This document shows, one piece after another, positions 49,501 to 58,806 of a stretch of DNA of 64,000 bases. Made by a program: the position numbers and the translations under genes. This DNA comes from an uncultured Verrucomicrobiota bacterium (GTDB lineage: Bacteria; Verrucomicrobiota; Verrucomicrobiia; Verrucomicrobiales; Verrucomicrobiaceae). The notes below the pieces were generated by a model. The model saw only the letters and a list, made by a program, of their open reading frames with translations, did not search any database and was not told the origin of the DNA. Each line of letters begins with the position of its first letter. Within the stretch, counting starts at the first letter, position 1. The stretch lies in contig CAJCCF010000667.1 of NCBI GenBank assembly GCA_903960845.1, forward strand, positions 1-64,000. The letters run 5' to 3'.

Positions 49501-52500
49501 ACACCTTCCTTGGTCCAACGGGCCAAGTGGTTCTTTTCCAGCCGCTTTTCAAAATCCCGGGAAGTCTCCATGGGGCCATACAGGTGAAGTTGGCCACTGT
49601 GGAAGAGGGACCCGATCTCCCGGGCGGTTTCGACCCTCCAGCACCCGCTGTCGTGCTGGCCGATCTGACCTCCGAATTCAATCCGGAGCCACTCAACTTC
49701 ACTTGGAACAAGCCAACTCAAACCGATCCGGCGGACAAACTCTACCGCGCAGGGTTCCCGGTCATTTCACTCCTGGTGGATGGTGGTCTCTACACTCCTC
49801 CCGAATCCGGTCAGGTCGTCATGGACCTGCCGGATGTGTTGCTCAATGCTCAGCTTCAATTCTTCTCCGGTAGTGCAGGTTCAGAAATTCCCAGCCAGGA
49901 TCTGACCATTCTATCAACCGGCAAGGCAGTCCTCCCCACAGGTGTCGACAATCCAATGAAAGTCACTTTCACCGTGAACGCACTCACGGGTCAATTTAAT
50001 GGTGCCTTCACCAAACTGGATGAAGATCCTAACCGCCCGCCGCTCTACAATGACGACACCGGCAAGCTGATTCGTGCCCAGGGCTACTTCACCCGCAATG
50101 CACGCTTCTTCGGAATCATCATCAACAGCTCAGTTTTAGCCGCAGGCCCCGGCATGTCCGTTGGCAGAGGACTCTTCACCATTCCTCAACTACCCAACGC
50201 CGACACTGATCCACCGATCACCACCGCCAATGCCCAAACACTCTCCGGAAATCTCTTCCTGATGCCAAATGAGGGAGCACCGCCACCCATCACCATTGGT
50301 TTCACGGATGGGCCGATGTTGAGCATCATGGAAGGCGAACCCATTCACGAAGTCATGGTGAACATCAGCGAGCCTTCAACCACGCGCCGCACTGTTGCGC
50401 TGAGCATCCAGCACCGCACCACCTCATCCGCAGACTTCACCGTGTCGGCCGCCTCAGTCGTCTTTGAACCGGGTCAAACTGAGGCTTCAATCAACCTCAC
50501 GGTCAATCAGGACAATCTGGACGAGCAGGACGAAACCTTTTACCTCAAACTGGCCGATGGTCCCGGCTATAATCTGCTTAATGGCCGGCTGGCTGCCGTT
50601 ATCATGGACGACGACGAGGCTGTGGAAATCACCACCCCTCTGCTGCCGCTGCTGGTGAACACGGGCGAACCGCTGACGTTGAATGTCGAGGTCACCGGCT
50701 CTGAACCTTTCAGCTATCAGTGGAAAAAAGATAACGTGGAAATTCCCGGAGCCATCCAACCCACATTGGACATCGATCTCGTCAAACTGAGCGATGGCGG
50801 ACGCTACCAGGTCGTTGTCACCAATCGCTGTGGCAGCGTGCCTTCCAACTCCACGAGTATCGCCGTCATGGACGTGACAGAGCGTTTCATCCCGGTCGCC
50901 GAAGGTGCCAGCGCCACCCTGGGGCTGAACATCAATGCACCGGCCGGATCCGTGACTTTCCAGTGGACGCGCGGCACCGTGTTTACTCCGGTTGTCAATG
51001 ATGCCCGCATCAATGGCAGCACGACCCAAACGCTCAAGATCAACAACATCTCGGCAGAAGACGAGGACGACTACATTTGCAATGTCACGCTGGTCGACAG
51101 TAACATGCCACCGCCCGGTTTCATGCTCCCAAGTCCGTTTCACCGGCTCTCCATTGTCACTGCCGCGCCTGAATTGGTGGAGACCCCGCTGCTTCCCGGT
51201 GCGGTGGCACGTGCGTTCATCTATCAAGTGGAGTTCCAGCCTGAATCCTATCGCCGACCCTCCAGTTTCAGCGCCACCAATCTGCCAGGTGGACTCAGCA
51301 TCGACCCCGTCACCGGCCTGATCTCAGGCACTCCAACCGCAGCCGTCACCAATCGCAGCATCTCAATCACCGCCACGAATGCGATTGGGTCAGACACCTT
51401 CAACACTCAGATCACGACCGACCCTCTGCCCACTGGAACTGTCGGGACATTCTTCGGCTATTTGAATCGCCATGTCGGAGAGCCCACAGACGCCATGCCG
51501 CCTGATTACGTTGCCCCGTGGCCTGAGGCCGAATTGGGAGCACTGTTTGAAATGACCACCAATGCCGCCGGCAGTTTCAGCGGCAAGCTGACCTACGCGG
51601 GCACACCCAACAGTTTCAATGGCATCCTGTCAGCGGATGAGACAGGCATCATCACCGCCAGCGCACTCATCCAGCGCACAGGCAAACCCGTCCTCTTCTT
51701 CCAATGCAACGTGGATCCCCTCATGCCAGAAATCATGGGCATGGTCAGCGACTCCCAGCCTGGATTGGGCGGAACCGAAATCCCCGTTCATGCCTGGAGA
51801 AAAACCTGGTCTGCCTCAAATCCTGCGACCGCGTATGCAGGCAACTACACCTTTGCCTTGAACACGACAGATGGCCCCAGCGAGAACTCTCCCGGTGGCG
51901 CCGGTTTTGCCACATGCACGGTCCCAACCAACGGAGCCGCCTTTGACATCAAGGGACGCCTGCCGGATGGAACCGCCTTTACCTGCAGCAGCCAGCTCGG
52001 TCCAAGAGGAGAGTTCGTGGTCTACCAGGCACTCTACGCGCGCCTTGGCAGTGTGATCGCCCCACTGCGCCTGGCTGTCGAACCTGACAGCCCAGCCGGA
52101 GATCCTGTGTTTGTCGAAACAGCTGAGGAAGCCAGTCTCTTCAAACCGCGGCAGACCTCCTCCGCTGAAACCATTTATGTGAACGGCATCGGCCCTTCCC
52201 CATTGATCTTTGAAGGCGGGCGGCAGGTCGTGACCCCTTCCGGCAGCATCGTCATGGGTCTAACTAACGCGGCCGACAATGCCGCAATCAATTTCGCTGG
52301 CGCCAGCGCTGACAACTCGGAGACACAGCCTAACACCATTTTCCGCATATCCAGCACCGGAGCAGCGACGATGAAAACCGGTGCCGACAATCCCGCCAAA
52401 GTGGCCGTCACCGTCAAGCCCGCCACCTCAGAATTCAGCGGAAGCTTCACCCTTGCCGACCCGAACCCACTGACCCTCACCGGCACACTCACGCGCAGCG

Positions 52501-52670
52501 CCTCCTTCCTCGGCATGTTCATCCAGCGGCCTGATGGCAGCATCGTTGGTCGTGGCTATTTCAATCTGAAACAATTGCCTGATGGCGCTGCCATCCCGCC
52601 TCAGACCGTCAGCTCCGCACCAATTTTCACCGGTCTTGTTGAGATCGTTCCAGGTCCAGGCTCTTTCTGA
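46509..52670 (+). CDS. Giant secreted protein (about 2050 aa) with two Calx-beta domains, Ig-like and putative-Ig domains in three repeating units
   Basis: N-terminal signal YFLRIALAVMAWFTVQPSMAQ. Calx-beta segments (VTEGEAQSIII...DDGLDEEDEDFDLVLSDGPGFD; SIMEGEPIHEVMV...DNLDEQDETFYLKLADGPGYN). Ig motifs (GIYRVKVSN, GRYQVVVTN). LPAGLSINANTGIISGTP. GTYHGLV/GTFHGIV/GTFFGYL unit starts. The track also offers a TTG start at 46491. Confidence 0.88.
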   Translation: MILQTYSPGSGHAYFLRIALAVMAWFTVQPSMAQDPSIIGTYHGLVSRTAEPPAWVNSHLGARIEIITQVNGNYMGKLITTGTPLSFSGRITSADPTEGTSSTTILRTGLPALTLDLDFSNDLMTGTITHPDGETASITGWRSVWVAATRPAKDYLGRHNFIITSDLPDVGAGFGSFTVAANGSLSITGKLPDGTILNCITFLGPTGEALIYQTFYTKPGSFMAALQITASTKDDPSTLSSIEPSSSWYKPEQTLLTDRFHREGFLASCQISGGQYIPPAAGDIAAGLPDVDRNGFVTFEGLASNSQTVANTFFTLNSAAKVTMAPAASNPAKTTLTVKPATGEFSGGFTLVDDDLNSTPGTDSNGNPIYKKLTRKVTFEGLIVDNGRIATSSGFYLAPSDPDPNATPPITLTNSPLIGGAASLTPNPDAPPPLLIGFETETANVTEGEAQSIIIRSSEALTQNRTLTISVIPHTAVAADLSATSITATIPAGSDHVTIMIPVKDDGLDEEDEDFDLVLSDGPGFDLDTPAICNVVITDDDFPIEITGDPQSQILELGSDGTFQVEAVGSDMIFQWQRTSTDLLGMSKNPLLLNNVQLSQAGIYRVKVSNLINGYFSGNAELAVVDTGTKLVALTAGATATLTAGVAGPPGSLTYQWRVSGSDVDNDTGSTPRISGATTPVLIIKNLVDTDIGDYVCTVTQTSSGLEMPSGEFRLRLPTMKPDLSDLELPDGQILRAYHHDVLFDTDFDSAPGNFSATGLPAGLSINANTGIISGTPVTPVTNAKVVITATNPIGSTSVESLLTILPFPAGALGTFHGIVDRVNANAMPPEITANPWVRSDLGARIEILTTATGGFSGKLLNGTTLPFSGQLAFDGDLLTATTSVPQLDKKLPPLILSLTIDPAEQTFTGRLYPPSYSPDPIDPIDPGSAGVWGWRNSWTKATPATAYLGRFNFALGSDGAAGEESPEGSGFGTFIIPATGTFNITGLMPDGTVFICNTFLGPTGQVVLFQPLFKIPGSLHGAIQVKLATVEEGPDLPGGFDPPAPAVVLADLTSEFNPEPLNFTWNKPTQTDPADKLYRAGFPVISLLVDGGLYTPPESGQVVMDLPDVLLNAQLQFFSGSAGSEIPSQDLTILSTGKAVLPTGVDNPMKVTFTVNALTGQFNGAFTKLDEDPNRPPLYNDDTGKLIRAQGYFTRNARFFGIIINSSVLAAGPGMSVGRGLFTIPQLPNADTDPPITTANAQTLSGNLFLMPNEGAPPPITIGFTDGPMLSIMEGEPIHEVMVNISEPSTTRRTVALSIQHRTTSSADFTVSAASVVFEPGQTEASINLTVNQDNLDEQDETFYLKLADGPGYNLLNGRLAAVIMDDDEAVEITTPLLPLLVNTGEPLTLNVEVTGSEPFSYQWKKDNVEIPGAIQPTLDIDLVKLSDGGRYQVVVTNRCGSVPSNSTSIAVMDVTERFIPVAEGASATLGLNINAPAGSVTFQWTRGTVFTPVVNDARINGSTTQTLKINNISAEDEDDYICNVTLVDSNMPPPGFMLPSPFHRLSIVTAAPELVETPLLPGAVARAFIYQVEFQPESYRRPSSFSATNLPGGLSIDPVTGLISGTPTAAVTNRSISITATNAIGSDTFNTQITTDPLPTGTVGTFFGYLNRHVGEPTDAMPPDYVAPWPEAELGALFEMTTNAAGSFSGKLTYAGTPNSFNGILSADETGIITASALIQRTGKPVLFFQCNVDPLMPEIMGMVSDSQPGLGGTEIPVHAWRKTWSASNPATAYAGNYTFALNTTDGPSENSPGGAGFATCTVPTNGAAFDIKGRLPDGTAFTCSSQLGPRGEFVVYQALYARLGSVIAPLRLAVEPDSPAGDPVFVETAEEASLFKPRQTSSAETIYVNGIGPSPLIFEGGRQVVTPSGSIVMGLTNAADNAAINFAGASADNSETQPNTIFRISSTGAATMKTGADNPAKVAVTVKPATSEFSGSFTLADPNPLTLTGTLTRSASFLGMFIQRPDGSIVGRGYFNLKQLPDGAAIPPQTVSSAPIFTGLVEIVPGPGSF

Positions 52671-52704
52671 GTTTTTGACTCAGCCGGATTGAAGCATGCA
52701 GTTC

Positions 52705-52726
52705 GTTGCGGGCATTTGCCCGCAAC
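52705..52726 (+). terminator. Perfect 9-bp hairpin GTTGCGGGC-ATTT-GCCCGCAAC after the giant gene (no U-tract)
   Basis: Inverted repeat read directly, starting 35 bp after the stop codon; lacks a following T-run. Confidence 0.5.
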
Positions 52727-52837
52727 CATCTCCGCTCACCTCCCGCTTGGTTTCATGTGAGTTTCGCTGGCCACTGATTGCGGCAGGAGGAACTCTGCCG
52801 CACAGTTGTCCGGGTCAAGGCCCTCCTCACAATTGCC

Positions 52838-55207
52838 ATGCTCACCCCGCTTGATCTCAAACTGCTGCGCGATCTCGGGCGCATGAAGGGGCAGGTGCTC
52901 GCTGTGGGCCTGGTGATGGCCTGCGGGCTGGCAATGATGATCATGACACGCAGTCTGATCCTCACGCTCGAAAGCACGCGCGATGCCTATTATCAGACTT
53001 ACCGGATGGCGGATGTCTTTGGCTCACTGAAGCGCGCCCCATGGTCCATGCGCGATCGACTGGCGGAGATACCGGGCGTGGCGGCCATCGAGACGCGCGT
53101 GGTGCTGGATGCACTGCTGGACATGCAGGGCGTGCAGGCGACGTGCACCGGACATCTGGTTTCATTGCCGGAGGATGGAGGCATGCCGGCGCTCAATCAG
53201 GTTTTTCTCCGCTCGGGCCGGATGCCGCGACCGGATGCACGCCGGGAAGCGGTGGTCAGTGAGGCCTTTGCTGAAGCCCATGGTCTGCGCTCCGGCGATG
53301 CGGTGACGGCGATCATCAATGGCCGCCGTGACACGCTGGAAATTGTCGGTATCGGCCTGTCTCCTGAGTTTGTCTTTGAAGCGCGCGCCGGCGAGACGCT
53401 CCCGGACAACACACGTTTCGGGGTGTTCTGGATGAACTACCGCTCGCTGGCCGTGGCCTACAACATGGATGGTGCGTTCAATGACTTCTGCATCGATCTG
53501 CCTCCCGGCTCCGAGGCCGGACCGGTGATCGCCGAACTGGACCGGCTGCTCAACCGTTACGGTGCCGGCGGTGCCTACACGCGCCGCGATCACGGCAGCG
53601 CCTCGCGCCTGGAGGACGAGCTGCGCGTGCTGCATGCGCTGTCCCTGGTTTATCCCGTGGTGTTTCTGAGCGTGGCCGCCTTCATGGTGAATTCTGTTTT
53701 GGCACGTTTGGTTAGGCTGCAAAGGGAGCAGATCGCCCAGCTCAAGGCGCTGGGCTATTCTTCATGGCAGGTGGGCCGGCACTACCTGAGTTTCGCGCTG
53801 GTCATCGTGGTCGTCGGCTCGACTCTCGGAGGAGTGGCTGGGCGCCAGATGGGCGGGAGTTTGATCCACATGTATCATTTGTTTTTCCGTTTCCCGGAAC
53901 TCAGGTTCACCATGGACTGGAGCGCGCTGGGCACCGCGCTGATGGTGAGTGCCGGAGCCTCGATGCTCGGAGTGCTGAGCGTGGTCTGGATGGCGGTGAA
54001 ACTGCCTCCAGCTGAAGCCATGCGCCCCGAGCCCCCGGCTGATTTTAAACCAAGCATGCTGGAGCGCATCGGCCTGACACGCTGGTTCACTCCGGCATTC
54101 CGCATGGCCCTGCGAAACATCGAGCGCAGGCCTTGGCAGTCGGTCTTCACGATGGCGGGCCTGTCCCTGGCGACGGGCCTGATGGTGCTGCCGGGATCAA
54201 TGCAGGACAGCATCGACCACCTGCTGACCTACCAGTGGAATGACGTGCAGAGGCAGGACGTGGTGGCCTTTCTCAGTGAGCCCGGATCCGGTGCCGCCCT
54301 GCACGATCTTGAGCACCTGCCAGGCGTGACGTATGCCGAGCCGATCCGCGCAGTGCAGGCGCGCATCCGCTATGGACACCATGTGCGGAAACTGGCCATC
54401 ACCGGGCTGCCAAAACACAGTGAGCTGAACCGGCTGCTGGACATCCAGGGTCGCCGAATCGAACTGCCGGAAGAAGGCCTGGTGATGTCTGACAAGCTCG
54501 CCGAGGTGCTCGGAGCGCGCCTCGGTGAAGAAGTGCAGGTCTCGGTCCTGGAAGGTCAGCGCCCGAACCTCACCGTGGCCATCCGCGGCCTGATGCAGGA
54601 CTTCACCGGCGTGTCCGCGTTCATGGATATCGATGCCCTGCGCCGCATGATGCGTGAGGGTCCTTCCATCAACGGCGCTTACCTGAGCGTTGATGAATCC
54701 CACTGGGCGGCTTTTATGGATGAAGTGAAGCAGACACCACGCATCGCGGTGACGATGGTGAAAAAGGATCAGCTCGCCGCCTTTCGCAACACCACGGGAG
54801 AGAGCATTGCCATCATCCGGCGGTTGTATTTCATTCTGGCGGTGATCGTTGCCTTTGGTGTCGTGTATAACAGCGCGCGCATCGCCCTGAGTGAACGCAG
54901 TCGCGATTTGGCGACTCTTCGCGTCGTGGGATTCACGCAGCGCGAAATCGGCGGCGTCCTGCTCGGGGAATTGACCCTGCTGGTGCTGGCTGCATTGCCT
55001 TTGGGACTGCTCTTTGGCCGTGGTCTGGCCAATTTCATCATCAGCGCGATCAGCACCGAAACGGTGCGCCTTCCGCTGATGATCAGCACGCGCACCTACA
55101 GTGTGGCGGTGCTGGTGGTGATGGGTGCGGCCGCCGCCTGCTTCTGGGTGGTCAGCCGGATGCTGCGCAAGCTGGACATGGTGAGCGTGCTGAAGGCGCG
55201 CGACTGA
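52838..55207 (+). CDS. FtsX-like/MacB-type ABC transporter permease
   Basis: MLTPLDLKLLRDLGRMKGQVLAVGLVMACGLAMMIM; two FtsX-type membrane blocks (VFLSVAAFMVNSVLARLVRLQREQIAQLKALGYSSWQVGRHYL; VIVAFGVVYNSARIALSERSRDLATLRVVGFTQREIGGVLLGEL). Confidence 0.9.
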   Translation: MLTPLDLKLLRDLGRMKGQVLAVGLVMACGLAMMIMTRSLILTLESTRDAYYQTYRMADVFGSLKRAPWSMRDRLAEIPGVAAIETRVVLDALLDMQGVQATCTGHLVSLPEDGGMPALNQVFLRSGRMPRPDARREAVVSEAFAEAHGLRSGDAVTAIINGRRDTLEIVGIGLSPEFVFEARAGETLPDNTRFGVFWMNYRSLAVAYNMDGAFNDFCIDLPPGSEAGPVIAELDRLLNRYGAGGAYTRRDHGSASRLEDELRVLHALSLVYPVVFLSVAAFMVNSVLARLVRLQREQIAQLKALGYSSWQVGRHYLSFALVIVVVGSTLGGVAGRQMGGSLIHMYHLFFRFPELRFTMDWSALGTALMVSAGASMLGVLSVVWMAVKLPPAEAMRPEPPADFKPSMLERIGLTRWFTPAFRMALRNIERRPWQSVFTMAGLSLATGLMVLPGSMQDSIDHLLTYQWNDVQRQDVVAFLSEPGSGAALHDLEHLPGVTYAEPIRAVQARIRYGHHVRKLAITGLPKHSELNRLLDIQGRRIELPEEGLVMSDKLAEVLGARLGEEVQVSVLEGQRPNLTVAIRGLMQDFTGVSAFMDIDALRRMMREGPSINGAYLSVDESHWAAFMDEVKQTPRIAVTMVKKDQLAAFRNTTGESIAIIRRLYFILAVIVAFGVVYNSARIALSERSRDLATLRVVGFTQREIGGVLLGELTLLVLAALPLGLLFGRGLANFIISAISTETVRLPLMISTRTYSVAVLVVMGAAAACFWVVSRMLRKLDMVSVLKARD

Positions 55208-56020
55208 TCAAAGAGTCGCTTTCTTCACCTTGCCAAAATCAGCGCCCAGGAAGCGCTTTGCCATTCCCTCAGCCTGCTCGGAAAGGTCGGTCAAAAAGAT
55301 CTCCAGCGTCGGCTTGCTGCGTGCCGTGCGGAGCAGGTTCTGTTCTTCCAGCACACGTTTGGTGTGAGCCGCACAGGTGCTGGCGCTGTCCACTAGGCGG
55401 ACTTTTTTTCCGAGCATTTTTTGCAGCACCGGCATGAGCAGCGGGTAGTGCGTGCAGCCCAGCACGAGTGTGTCCATGCCTTTTGCCAGGAGCGGATTGA
55501 GGTACTCCTTGAGGACCAGTTTCAGCGCCGGGTGATCCGTCCATCCCTCCTCAACAAAGGGCACCAGCAGCGGCGTGGCGACGGCGTGGATTTGCAGGCT
55601 TGGCTTGCGCATCGCCAGCGCATACTGATACGCACTGCTGCGGATCGTGCCCGCAGTGCCGATGATGCCCACGCGTTCACAATCAGACTCGGCCAGCGTG
55701 GCCTCGACGCCCGCTTCGAGCACGCCGATGATGGGCACGCGAAAGGTGGCCTGCAGCAGTGGCAGGGCATGAGCCGTGGCGGTGTTGCACGCGACGATCA
55801 CCGCCTTGACTCCGTGACCGACGAGAAAGTGCGCATCCTCCACCGAGAAGCGGCGGATCGTGTCCGGAGACTTTGATCCATAAGGCACCCGTGCGGTATC
55901 GCCGAGATAGACGATGGACTCATTGGGCAGCAGTTCACGCAAGGCACGGACAACGGTCAAACCGCCGACGCCGGAGTCAAAAACACCGAGTGGAGACTGC
56001 TTGGATTCGGAAGAACTCAT
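55208..56020 (-). CDS. murI: Glutamate racemase
   Basis: PLGVFDSGVGGLTVVRALRELLPNESIVYLGDTARVPYGSKS, VIVACNTATAHAL, LVLGCTHYPLLMPVLQ. Confidence 0.96.
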   Translation of the reverse strand: MSSSESKQSPLGVFDSGVGGLTVVRALRELLPNESIVYLGDTARVPYGSKSPDTIRRFSVEDAHFLVGHGVKAVIVACNTATAHALPLLQATFRVPIIGVLEAGVEATLAESDCERVGIIGTAGTIRSSAYQYALAMRKPSLQIHAVATPLLVPFVEEGWTDHPALKLVLKEYLNPLLAKGMDTLVLGCTHYPLLMPVLQKMLGKKVRLVDSASTCAAHTKRVLEEQNLLRTARSKPTLEIFLTDLSEQAEGMAKRFLGADFGKVKKATL

Positions 56021-56210
56021 GAGTGCTGACAGGAAACGCAGCCTGCCGCCAGAGCAAGCGACCAGTCGAGCAAAGTTTCAATCACACGCCTGCCGCGCTC
56101 CAGCCCACTGGAGCGAAGCGATGCACCGGACCCGGTTTTTTCGCAGGCTGGCCAGGATTGATCCGGAAAATCACATCGACAGGCAACCCTGATTCGCAAC
56201 CTTCGGCGGC

Positions 56211-56513
56211 ATGATCCATGCACTGCTCGACACAACTCAAGTCATTGGCACCGTCGAAATCGACCACGCCATCCATGAAGTCTGCGCCGAAGCCCTCGCC
56301 AACCATGACCGCCACGACAATCATCTCACCGTGAATCTGCGGGCCTTTCTCCGCGCGACGAAGCATGATCACATCGGCGAAATCAGCTCTCCGGACTGGC
56401 TGGCGGCCCCGCAAACGATCACCGAGCACGTGGATGCCGAAGAAGCACACGCCCTGGCCAGTGACATCTTCTCGCGGTGGTGCCACAAGATCGCCGCTTT
56501 GCTGCCGCACTGA
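56211..56513 (+). CDS. Hypothetical protein, 100 aa
   Basis: ATG-initiated ORF in an otherwise unoccupied gap; no family recognised. Confidence 0.5.
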   Translation: MIHALLDTTQVIGTVEIDHAIHEVCAEALANHDRHDNHLTVNLRAFLRATKHDHIGEISSPDWLAAPQTITEHVDAEEAHALASDIFSRWCHKIAALLPH

Positions 56514-56664
56514 GCCGCGCCAATACCAGTGGCCTGAGGATGTCTGGATTCAATTCCCAACCATGAATCGATCAAAAGATCGATTCCACATGCAGTGCTT
56601 CATGGAAAAAAGACCCGGTGCAGTCTCTTTTCTTTGCGGCATTCGTGACTCCCGACTTTCGGCC

Positions 56665-57189
56665 TCAGCGCTTTGATTTCACGTAAGCGAGGATCTTTTG
56701 ATCATCGTCACCGGCAGCCCAGACGACACGAAGAAAGTCGGCGGGATGGATGTCGTACTTGGAGAGAAAGGCGCGGTCACCACCGCAACCGAACATGGTG
56801 TCGGGATCCATCTCACCGCGCAGTTTGGCGCGGGCTTTGACGATGATGCGCGGCAGCCAGACGATGCCGTCGAGTTCGGCGCTCTTGGCGGGGAGTTCAG
56901 AAGGGGCGATGATTTTGGTGCTGGGCACACCTTTCTGAATGATGAGGAAGTAGTCGCGGCGTGCGGCGGCAATGAGCAGGGCCGCGATGGCGGTGGGGTC
57001 TTCACCGCCGGAGGTGACGTTGTCTTCGACAAAATCAAAGAACTCGCGCTCACGGTAACCGATGGATTTCAGGAACTCGTGATCCTCGTCGCTGAACCAC
57101 TCTTCATAGTCGTGATTGCCCTCATCGTACTCGTCCACGCAGGAATCGAAGAGTTCGACGAAATAAGAATCCCAGATGTAGTTTTTCAT
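56665..57189 (-). CDS. DUF5069-like protein
   Basis: IVWLPRIIVKARAKLRGEMDPDTMFGCGGDRAFLSKYDIHPADFLRVVWAAGDDDQKILAYV. Confidence 0.7.
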   Translation of the reverse strand: MKNYIWDSYFVELFDSCVDEYDEGNHDYEEWFSDEDHEFLKSIGYREREFFDFVEDNVTSGGEDPTAIAALLIAAARRDYFLIIQKGVPSTKIIAPSELPAKSAELDGIVWLPRIIVKARAKLRGEMDPDTMFGCGGDRAFLSKYDIHPADFLRVVWAAGDDDQKILAYVKSKR

Positions 57190-57208
57190 AAATTTGGATA
57201 GGCGGGGT

Positions 57209-58411
57209 TCACTTCACGAGCGTCTCATAGAGCGCCTTGGTGCGCTCGGCAATACTGGTCCAGCTGAAGCGCTCGACTGCACGCTTGCGGCCCGCGAGGC
57301 CCATCAGACGGCATTTTTCCGGGTCTGCCATGAGAGTGTTGACGGCTTGCGCCAGATCTTTGGCAAAGCGTGCCGGGTCGGTGGCCTCAAAGGGGCTTTC
57401 GTTTTGCTGATCGAGCTGGACAAGAAGCCCTGTCTCATAAGGAACGACGACTTCCTTGATGCCTCCGACGGCGCTGGCAACAACGGCAGTTTCGCAAGCC
57501 ATGGCCTCAAGATTAATGATGCCAAAGGGCTCGTAAATCGAAGGGCAGCAGAAGACGCTCGCGTGCGAATACATGACGATCTTTTCAGGCGCTGGCAGCA
57601 TGGATTGAATCCAGACAATGCCCCCGTGCCTGACCTGGGCGGCAGCCACCGCAGCCTCCATCTCAGCCAGAATCTCAGGCGTGTCAGGCGCGCCGGCACA
57701 GAGCACAATCTGGAAACCCGGATCCATGCTCTCAATGGCACGCACCAGGTGGATGATGCCCTTCTGCCGCGTGATACGACCGACAAAGAGGACATACGGA
57801 ACATCAGGATTCACACCATGCTTGCGCAGAACATCAGGGTCCTCGACGCGATGGTACTCAACAGGATCGATGCCATTGTGAATGACATGGATCTTGTGCG
57901 GATCGACGTGGAAGAGCCGCATGATGTCGGTCTTTGTCTCCTCCGACACGGCGATCACTGCGTCGGACATCTCGATGGCGGTTTTCTCCAGCCAGCAGGA
58001 GAAATCATAACCCCCGCCGAGCTGCTCACGCTTCCAGGGGCGCAGCGGCTCCAGAGAATGAACGGTGAGCACCATGGGCAAACCGTAATTGAGCTTGGCC
58101 AGAATGCCTCCGAAGTGCGCGTACCAAGTGTGAAGATGGACAACCTGGGCGTCGATGTTCTGCGTGTTGAAGTCCAGATTGCGCTGCAGCGCGCCAAAGA
58201 CGGGTTTTAATTTCCCCGGACTGGTCCACTTCAACATGTCGAGCCCGGCGCCGTGAACGGTGATGCCGCCCTTGGTGCTGTTTTGATCACCAAAACAGCG
58301 AACCTCCACCTCCATGAGTTTGGCCAGCTCACGTGTGAGGTATTCAACATGCACGCCGGCACCGCCATAAATGTAGGGCGGGTATTCGTTGGTCAGAAAA
58401 AGGGTCTTCAT
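57209..58411 (-). CDS. Glycogen synthase-like glycosyltransferase (GT4-type, GlgA annotation)
   Basis: MKTLFLTNEYPPYIYGGAGVHVEYLTRELAKLMEVEVRCFGDQ, VLFVGRITRQKGIIHLVRAIE, VFCCPSIYEPFGIINLEAMACETAVVASAVGGIKEVV. Confidence 0.9.
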   Translation of the reverse strand: MKTLFLTNEYPPYIYGGAGVHVEYLTRELAKLMEVEVRCFGDQNSTKGGITVHGAGLDMLKWTSPGKLKPVFGALQRNLDFNTQNIDAQVVHLHTWYAHFGGILAKLNYGLPMVLTVHSLEPLRPWKREQLGGGYDFSCWLEKTAIEMSDAVIAVSEETKTDIMRLFHVDPHKIHVIHNGIDPVEYHRVEDPDVLRKHGVNPDVPYVLFVGRITRQKGIIHLVRAIESMDPGFQIVLCAGAPDTPEILAEMEAAVAAAQVRHGGIVWIQSMLPAPEKIVMYSHASVFCCPSIYEPFGIINLEAMACETAVVASAVGGIKEVVVPYETGLLVQLDQQNESPFEATDPARFAKDLAQAVNTLMADPEKCRLMGLAGRKRAVERFSWTSIAERTKALYETLVK

Positions 58412-58489
58412 GGAGATGCCTTGTCTATCGTGATGCGGCTGCCATAGGCAAGCGAAAGCCTCATTTTAGAGGTATCTCACTGCTAAAAA

Positions 58490-58786
58490 TCAAACATGGC
58501 ACGGCTCGTAGTCGATCTCCATGAACTCGGCCACTTCAGGTATCCAGCGATTCTGCACGAACGCGGCGTGATCGGGATGATTGCTGTAAAAAGCGTAGGC
58601 GGCGGCATCAGCGAACTCCATGGACAGGCCAAAGGTGAATTGATTTTTCCGACTGGTCTGACGCAGGCACTCAAATTTCCGCACGCCTTCGATCTTGGAA
58701 AGCTCGCGCGCAGCCAGAAGAAAATCATGTTCGGCGGCAGTGCCTGATTCATGCTTGAGGCGGAAGGCAACGGTATGTCGAATCAT
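58490..58786 (-). CDS. Dabb (stress-responsive A/B barrel) family protein
   Basis: MIRHTVAFRLKHESGTAAEHDFLLAARELSKIEGVRKFECLRQTSRKNQFTFGLSMEFADAAAYAFYSNHPDHAAFVQNRWIPEV. Confidence 0.85.
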   Translation of the reverse strand: MIRHTVAFRLKHESGTAAEHDFLLAARELSKIEGVRKFECLRQTSRKNQFTFGLSMEFADAAAYAFYSNHPDHAAFVQNRWIPEVAEFMEIDYEPCHV

Positions 58787-58806
58787 AGGGGTGTGAAGCA
58801 ACGATC

